Assembly (NCBI GenBank): GCA_023079485.1
Contig: CM041090.1
Location: 7,128,519-7,192,518, forward strand
Source of the DNA: Archilochus colubris
Lineage: Eukaryota > Chordata > Aves > Apodiformes > Trochilidae
Length of the DNA stretch: 64,000 bases
Reading direction: 5' to 3'
A program made the translations under genes and the position numbers. Below, piece by piece: positions 56,119-64,000 of the stretch. Each line of letters starts with the position of its first letter. The stretch's first letter is position 1. The notes beneath the pieces are model-generated. The model was not told where the DNA came from. It saw only the letters and a program-made list of their open reading frames with translations, and ran no database searches.

Positions 56119-59100
56119 AGTCAGAATGTACAGTAGTAAGAAAGTATGTAGAACAAAGTTCACATCAATGTTAGTAATGCTGAAATAAATTATTTTTCAT
56201 AACTAACATTCTTCTTCATACATATGATCTAATTTGATTTTTAAATGGGTCTAGATCTTCAGTGTAAAGGTAAGTAATTTTTTGGAAGCCTACCTGGCCT
56301 CACTGCTGCAGATTGACTGAATGTTGTTGAGTTCACATCATTAGCACTGGTGTGCTTGTACTGCAAGGAAGCCATGGTGGGCACTGCCTGGTTTATAGTT
56401 AGGTTTTTTTCTACCCAGCTGTTTTCAGTGACTGACTGAAAACTGACTGATTGTGGTCAAAGCTGCTTTTTACTCAACACTTAAGAGTTTTATATGATCT
56501 CCTAGACACCTGGATAATCTGATTGGCTGTATAAGGGACTGCCAGATGTACAGAGGATTTTAAACAAATGAAAAGAAGAGAAAAAGTTTGCCATGTGAAG
56601 CATGGTTAAACTGGGTTCTGAAGTGAATGTATGCAATGTCTAATACCAGAGTTTTGCATGCAAGAGAGATTAGGCTTCTGTTGAAGTCTTTCTAGTGTTT
56701 CATATTTTGAAAGTAATTTCCTTTTTTAATCAAAGTAATCACAAAAAAAAAGTTTCTCCCGATAAGGGAGAACTTATGTTCCCCCCAACTTTTATGTTTA
56801 CATGTTTGTAGTTACAGGTGTAAATGTAGTAAGGATAATTTTTAAAAAATAAAAAGAGGAGAAAACACAGTATTTTACAGTTCAGTAGCCTCAACTGTTT
56901 AAAACTTATTTTGCATACACTTGACTTTCCCCTTACTGGTCAATTTCTTGGGATATCTAGAAGTGTTTATCACAAAATTCTTCGTAGGTTTGTACTGACA
57001 GAGAGAAAAAGCCATTTCATATGAAGTTATAAGTGGCTTAAAAAAAATTATAAGACATGTTGGCATCCAATACAAAAGCAACGAAGTTATGGTTTGGGGA
57101 GGGTTTATTGTTCTTAAATGGTAAACATTAGTGTGTTGAATTTTCAACCAGAATTTGCATGCTGATGGCTCTAGAGCTTTCTCACGTTTCTTAAGTTTGC
57201 TAGAGCCCTTGTTGGCAGCTGTTGTGCTGTCTGCTGTTAAATTTAGGTTTGATAAATTTTAACTGGAAAGGAGTTAGAAAGTTACTTGATTTGTTTTCTC
57301 ATTCTTGTCAAACTATGTCTAGGTCTTAGTTTGATGTTAAAAAGTTACTAACTTCAACATGTACTGGATGAAAGGAAGAGAAATATAAGACTTTAGAGTT
57401 ATTTTGCTCTTACAAAATGTTGGGTGTTTTTTTCATATAAAAATTATGTCATTTTAAGATCAGCTCATTCGTACTTTTTTTACCTTGAACTAATATGGGA
57501 AAAGCTGGCTTCCTCTTGCTAAGTTAGCTGGTCTCAGGAGTCTGTTTTTCAGCTACTACTTCAATTTTGTGATATAAGAACTTCTGCGGGCTGAGTAGGT
57601 TTTATTTTCAAAAGGAAGTTACACCAAAACATTTCTCCCTTCAGACATTTATTCTCACATGGTGAACATAAAATAAATGATGCTGGTAGAGTGCTGTAGC
57701 TTATATTAATAGAAATCCTTTATGCATGCAAAATTTAGATTAAGTCTTTCACTTGGATAGGAAAACAAAATGGGATCAGCTGTGGAAAAGTTGTACAAGG
57801 CTAACAGGAGAAATGGAGGAAGCAAGTATCACTGAGGGTACAAGCATTTGTCTTGGTAAATGCAGGAACAGTTTAGTGGAATAAGGAATTCTCCTTTTAC
57901 AAATTTTAACAGCTGCTTTCTAATGGCACCTTTTTCTTATTTTTAGCTGTTCTCATTGAGGTTTTGATCTCAAAAAAGGTTCTCAATCAATATATAGAAG
58001 TGTTGATGAGCTATTGCTTGGAGTGGAAGCAGGTATCAAGTGGTGGAAACTCATGTAGTGGCCAGTCTAGATGCTATTCTGCCTTCTCCAGTCTTGGCCA
58101 TAAGGCAAAGTGCTAGCTGTGAGCTTGCTGGGGACTGCTCACACATTTTTAGCTTTATTATAGCATTGTTCTTTCTAATGCCAAACATAAAATAGCTGTA
58201 ACAGAATTTAATTAGTAATTGGAGAGTAATTTGAATTTCTCCAGGTTTAGCACCAGTACGAAAGACTTAAACCTTTGACAAATATGAATACTACGGTCTT
58301 TTTTTTTATGAAAAGGGGAGGGGAAAGGGTGTCATAACCTCAGGGTTGTACATTTACTTCTGAAAGACAAGCTACTCTTTCTCATCCTAATCTGATCAAA
58401 GTACAGCTTTCAAAGTAAAAAGCTAAATGGGGATGGGTAAACATCATACCTTGCCACTACAGTGCTGAAATTCCTATATGGACAGGTGGCACCACTTTTT
58501 TCTGCACAAGGAAACTTTACTGTGCAGCTGGACATACACCTTGTATACCATGAAGCTGTTCCAGTATTAAAGCATTTGTACCTACTAGGTGTGGTGCATA
58601 TGTGAAATAGGTACATGCTTCTTACCTGCAGCCCACTTCTCCCACAGGACTCAAAAACAGGAAGGTGAAGAGAGAGGCTTCTTGCAGAGCAAATGCTGTT
58701 TAATGATACTTAGTTTCAGTGACTTGGGCTGTGCAAGCTGTAACTTAAATGAATGCAGGTGGTAAGTCTGCATTCAGATGTCCTTTTTCTGGGGCAGTCA
58801 TCAGCTTTCCTCCTTTTGAAAGCTTGGCCAGAGATATGTCCATGCCATGGTGAGAAGGGTATGCTTGTCTGAGGGAGAGGAAATAGCCTAAAGCACTCAG
58901 CTGCCACTGCTATATGTTCCCAGGAAACTCTCAGGTAAGAGAACTCTTCAGTGAGAGCTGAGTTCTGCTAATGGGCTGCCAAAGCCAGAGTGCCTCAAGT
59001 TTAAAAACAGTAGATTGTTAGTCTTTATTAAAGTAACAGACCATTTGCTACTTGCCTGCTGGTCTCTGCAGATCTAGTTTGCTCGTTTAGAAATGTGGAA

Positions 59101-60419
59101 CTTGATTTTTAATGCACTTGGGGCACTTTGGTTTTTTTGCACTTTTTATTCATTGGTAGATCAGTTAAGATCTAATCATTTCAGTGAGGAAGTAGAAAAC
59201 AGAATTTACATTTTCATATGTGGGTTTTAGTTTCCTACAGTCTTTTCTGAGGAAAATGAACTTAATGATCAAGATAAATTTTTTTTTTATAAAGGTTAAG
59301 TAATCCACATAATGCTTTAAGTACTTGTGTATGTTTTCCACATTCTTACTAATCAAAAAGGACACAAAGTGTGGTTTCAGCTAAGATGCATGCCAAAAGT
59401 GTTTAGGCTGTCAAATTTCATAGGCAAAATGGGTTAAAAAGCCCTGAAGTTGTTAGTAATCTGGGGATAAACAGGAAGCTGCCTGTGTAACTTCATGCCA
59501 GAACACGAGCACAGCAAAGAAAGGCTACTGCATCACCTGCTTTTCTCATTGTTAAAAGTCTGCTCACGGTGGAAATCCTTGCTTCTGTACAGGTTTGCAC
59601 CTCTCTTATACTCTCATTGGTATCTAAGAAAACGTGAAAATGTCTGAGGTGCAGGAAGGCATCTGAAGGACACAATGTGGAAATGTTAGCTTGCTGAGGT
59701 CTTTGAATAAGCACAATATGTAACTATAGGATAAAATTGCTAGATCTATCTATTCCTTCTCTAGCTTTTTTAATTTCCATTGCTGTGCATGAAGTTCACT
59801 TTTGAGGGACTTCATACTCTTAACTGTCATGGGAAATCCCTCCTTTCCTTCATTATTGATGTAATCTTTCATAACACTGTGGCCATCATGGGAATTTTTA
59901 GTTGTATCATTCCATCTCCTGTGCTAGGAGAAATTATTAGATCAGTTAAACTTCATCTGTTTTGTCACAATGTGTGGTAGTGGGGCTTGATTCAGGGGCT
60001 GAATAGGTAGAAAGAGGAGGAAGTGTGGATACTTCTAGATGTTTGCTATTGTCTATTGTCAAAATAGTAACTTCAGTAGGTTAAGCAAGGCTGCAGCACT
60101 CCTCCAATTCTGTCACCTCCAGAAAAGGTGACATGGTTACATATAGCTAATACTTTGCTTCTAGAATAGCGTTTCATATAAACTCATTTACCCCAACTAC
60201 TGTCCTGTTTGCTGTCAGTTCTCAGATGGGATCAGAATTAAATAGTGATGCAGCCACTACATGGTTTGCTTCCTAACTGGATACTGTTCTATGGAATCTT
60301 TGCTGCTGCTTTCCTGCAAAATCTAGAAAGAAAATTAAGTCTGAATTGTGGCAAATAGCAGTACTGTAGCTTGCAATACTTTAACATAAAAGTGAAACAT
60401 CACAAAACATGAAAGCAAA

Positions 60420-61402
60420 GAATGTCACTAGAAGTCAACATGGATTCGCCCAAGGGAAACCGTGCTTGACCAACCTGATTGCTTTCTGTGATGTTGTTAT
60501 TGGCTGATTAGATGAAGGGCCAGCAGTGGATGTTATCTACCTTGACTTCAGCAAGGCTTTTGATACTGACTCCCATAACATCCTCATTAGGAAACTTGGA
60601 AAGTGTGGGATAGAGGAGTAGCCAGTGAGGTGGATTGAGAGCTGGCTTTGTGACAGAACTCGAGGGTGGTGGTCAATGGAACAGGGTTGAGTTGGAGGCC
60701 TATAACCAGCAGTGTTCCCCAGGGGTCAATGTTTGGTCCAATCTTGTTCAACATGTTTGTCCATGACCTGGATAAGAGTTAGAGTGTATCCTCAGCAAAT
60801 TTGCTGATGATACAAAGCTGGAAGGGGTGGCTGACACTCCAGAGGGCTGTGCTGCCACCAGGTCAAGGGAGGTCATGCTCCCCCTCTGCCCTGGTGGCCA
60901 CTGCATCCAGTTCTGGTCTCCCCAGTTCAAGAGAGACAGGGAACTGCTAGGGAGAGTCCAGAGGAGGGTGACAAAGATGATTGGGGCACTGAAGCATCTT
61001 TCTTATGAGGAAAGGCTGAGTGAGCTGGGACTCTGTAGCCTGGGAAAGAGAAGGCTGATGAGAGCCCTTACCAATACCGCAAGTATCTAAAGGGTAGGTG
61101 CAAGGAAGATGGAGCCAGACTCTTCTCAGTAATTCTCAGTGGCAGGATGAGAACATGGGCACAAACTGGAACATAGGGAGTTCCACTTAAATACAAGAAA
61201 GGACTTTTTTACTATGAAGGTGCCAAGGCACTGGCACAGGCTGCCCAGGGAGTTCATGGAGTCCCCTTCTCTGGAGATATTCAAGACTTACCTGGATGCA
61301 GTCCCATGGGATGTGCTCTTGGTGATCCTGCTTTAGTGGGAGAGTTGGACTAGATGGTCTCAAGAGGTCCCTTCCAACTCTGACAGTTCTGTGATTCTGT
61401 AC
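60420..61402 (+). mobile_element. CR1 LINE with internal deletion
   Basis: It begins in the region before the RT palm (GTCACTAGAAGTCAACATGG), includes [13 protein letters not shown] coding text near 60535 and a decayed PQGS box near 60717, then jumps past about 60840 to the C-terminal ORF2 part (QFWSPQFKRDRELL) and ends GACAGTTCTGTGATTCTGT. Several stops break the frame. Confidence 0.9.
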
Positions 61403-61902
61403 TACCAACAGCACTGGTGTGGTAATACTCTAAAGGTGTGGTTTGATAAGTCCATGAGACTCAGCTGGCCTTCACTCATTTGAAGTGTATCAGGCTTAAT
61501 GTGGAATTTCTTGTTTTAATCAGCAGAGGCACATTAGGTTGAGGTAGAGTTTTTCTTTTTCAAGCTTGATGATGCACTGTCAGAAAAGGAGTAATTTGCT
61601 GTTAACTTTTAAACATGTATGGCAGTCACTGGAATGTGGCCAGTTGTGCAGATTTAAACTAATAGCTCTAAGTTTTCAAAATGTTGAATGGAGTACTGAT
61701 ATCCCAGTAGGTTAGAGAATTCGGATATAGATTCCAGTGCCTGTCAGAAACAGGCAAGCTGCATCCACTTTAGTTATCTGGAAACTCTGAGAATTTTACA
61801 CCAGAGTATTTTTCTCCAAAATACACAGCTTGTCTTCAATTAGGCTGTAGGAGAGTTTATCTTCTAGTTTCCAGTTATGTTCCTCCAGCCAGGAGAGTTA
61901 GA

Positions 61903-62030
61903 ATCATAGAATGGCTCAGGTTGGAAGGGACCTTAAAGATTACCTAGATCCAACCCTGCTGCCATGGGCAGGGACACCTTCCACTAGATCAGGTTGCTCA
62001 AGGCCCCATCTGACCTGGAGTTGGTTTTAT
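61903..62030 (-). mobile_element. CR1 LINE 3' tip
   Basis: TCATAGAATGGCTCAGGTTG and GGAAGGGACCTTAAAGATTA lead to CCATGGGCAGGGACACCTTC, the CR1 3' end in reverse complement. Confidence 0.92.
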
Positions 62031-64000
62031 CCACTTCTTTAGTCAGGCAACATTAAACACCTCTACAAATTTAAAATAAAATATTTTAGGGTTAGAATAA
62101 GAAATCCTGATTATGAGTAGATCTTATTCATATACTGTAAAATTGGTTAACTTGCTGATGGGAAGCTGGGGGTGCTTTATGCTTGGCTGCAATGGTGAAG
62201 TAGATAATTGCAAAGCCAGCATTTCTTGGCGTGCATGGGGAAATTTCAAGGCAATTGCTGAGCTCTGAATTGTGAAAAGTTTAGCTCACTTTAAATAGTC
62301 ATAATTTGATTAGTTGTGCTGACTGAGTCAGGATACAGAGGCAGATTCATTTTGCTTTTTTCCAGAGTTCATTCGCAGCTTGATATCTCTTCTGTCTCAG
62401 CTTCAGTGCAGCAATTGTGATTCCATCCCTCTCCCCCAGTATGCTAAAAAGATCTGAATGTGGTGGGGTTGGCTTCTCAAAAATGTAGCTTGTGAAGCAC
62501 TACTAAGATTGAACTAAAATAAGATTAGAAGTTGACTAGTGGTTATGGAAATCTTATTTTTTCCATTTTTAGAAGGTGTGAGCGTTGCCATTCTTTCAGG
62601 TGGACGTTAAACTGAAACCAACTGTGTCGTCCCTTTTTTCCAAAAGCTTAAACATGGTCTCGACTAGTGAAGCTGTTGTAAGGCACTAGACCACTAGATG
62701 GGGTCTGGAAGCTGTGCCTTTTCTAAGGAAAGCAAAACGTCGAGCCCGAGCATCTTAAACTTTGCAATAAAATGGGTATTGCAAATACATCTTGTGACAG
62801 AATTCCTGGGAGCAATTTAACAAGTCAGTTTACATATATATTTCAAGCAACGACTCTGTAACTCCAGCTATTTTAGGTATTCCCTTCTCTTTCCCTTTCC
62901 CATCTCATCCCCTTTTCCACGTTCAAACTCAAGTTTGCTTTTTCTGAAAGAAAATATGATAATCACCAGCTTCATTATTTATTTTCCTATGTTTCATTTT
63001 GTCCCTACTGATATCAACTAATCTGGAAGTTTTTGAGATCTAAGCTATTATCGGCCTTTTAATGACCACCATATACTTTTAAATTAGCTTTCATACCGTA
63101 AAATAGCTGTTCACAGAAGTGTTTCCTGCTTGTGATGGGAGTGTTACATCTGTCTTTTTATACAGTGGAATCCATTCGTGTGTCCTTGTCAAGGGGTGAA
63201 ATGCTAAATCTTGGATCTTTATCAGAAATATGTATCTCGGGTATTTCTGTGAGCCTAGGAAGGCTTATCTAAAAGCTCCCAGGCTATTATACCTTCTATG
63301 TCCATTGCACTAATTCTGTGGCTGACCTGTTTCATTGAGCCATCTCATCATGCTCAGAAGTTAGAAAACTAACCTGAAAAAGCTTTGCAATTTTGGCCTA
63401 GCAAGTTTAACTGGGTTCAGGGTGTGCCTAGTGATTAGCATAGATGAAGGAGAAGAGAGAGGGAGGCCTGCAAGGCTGAGAACAAAAGATAAAAAGGTAG
63501 CAAGACCTTCCTCATTTGAGGAGCAGTGAATTCTTATGTTCAGCCATTTGTGACATTACTGTTTTACTTACTTCAGTTTCTTTTGCTACACTAACTCTCT
63601 CTTCTTTTTTGTCTCATCAGCACATTCCTTACAAGCATTCCTGGTAGCTTTTTACAAAGTAGAAGAGGTGAAAAATAACAAAAGTAGGGTGTGATTTATA
63701 TTGTAAGGTTGCCACTTTTATGAGAAATAAAATTGTGACACACTCTCTATGTGCAGAGTATGTCTGTTTTGACACCCGACTTTTTATGTTCCTACTGTAT
63801 AGCTCAGTGTTCCAGGGCATCAGTATTGATTTCTGGAAACACTTTTTTCTACAGAACTTAAGTACTGGATACATCCTCTGAGTGAGGTAGGAATGCTTAC
63901 ATGTGATAGACCTTTGTAATATTCTTCTGAGAAGTTCATGAGGCCTGTGCTGTCTGTGTATAAGTCAAAATACTCAAAAAGCCCAATGATGAGTCGGAAA

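Larger units (their letters stand above)
55840..64000 (+). other. DCAF5: DCAF5 intron 5 (partial)
   Basis: At least 8.2 kb of intron reaching the window edge. It holds the (CCCCTTTT)n tract at the start, CR1 copies at 60420-61402 and 61903-62030, and otherwise unrecognised AT-rich DNA. I looked for the next conserved DCAF5 segment in all plus frames and saw none. Confidence 0.75.

Noticed and set aside
1..64000. CRISPR arrays, bacterial operons, tRNA or rRNA genes
   Set aside because: None seen. All repeats found are transposable elements, microsatellites or short inverted repeats in vertebrate DNA.

Overview
The window is vertebrate nuclear DNA and almost certainly avian. Fifteen CR1 LINE fragments, most ending in the typical bird CR1 tail (repeats of ATTCTATG), lie in it beside avian-type endogenous-retrovirus LTRs and one ancient MIR SINE. 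The high CR1 load, with two copies that look young, would fit a CR1-rich lineage such as woodpeckers and their relatives. That species-level remark is only an inference.

Two protein-coding genes are supported, both by exon-by-exon reading of conserved protein sequence with consistent splice phases. EXD2 (3'-5' exonuclease domain-containing 2) is complete on the minus strand. It has a non-coding first exon near 24.45-24.6 kb and eight coding exons from 23165 down to 14305, giving a predicted 617-residue protein. DCAF5 (a WD40 substrate receptor of CUL4-DDB1 ubiquitin ligases, formerly WDR22) is on the plus strand. It begins at 34180 in a large CpG island, five coding exons (residues 1 to about 222) are visible, and it runs off the right edge inside intron 5. 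The two genes are divergent, with about 9.5 kb between their CpG islands; the same neighbours in the same divergent arrangement are known from mammals.

Layout: 1-14300 is repeat-bearing DNA downstream of EXD2. It contains CR1 copies, a 327-bp LTR, a MIR, a CpG-rich island near 1.8-2.0 kb, and an inverted pair of identical 74-bp segments. 14305-24600 is EXD2; its introns contain a second copy of the same LTR with a perfect 5-bp target duplication. 24600-33700 is the intergenic region. It holds a tandem CRE pair behind the EXD2 promoter, a decayed endogenous-retrovirus 3' end (integrase remnant plus LTR, minus strand), and otherwise mostly unrecognised AT-rich sequence. 33700-35850 is the DCAF5 CpG island and exon 1. 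35850-64000 is DCAF5 introns and exons 2-5, with more CR1 copies and an unusual (CCCCTTTT)n tract just behind exon 5.

I found no operon-like, CRISPR-like or obviously new protein system. The items most worth a second look are regulatory or structural: the tandem CREs, short upstream ORFs in both leaders, the octamer repeat able to form G-quadruplex or triplex DNA, the distant inverted 74-bp identity, and the orphan CpG-rich segment near 1.8 kb.
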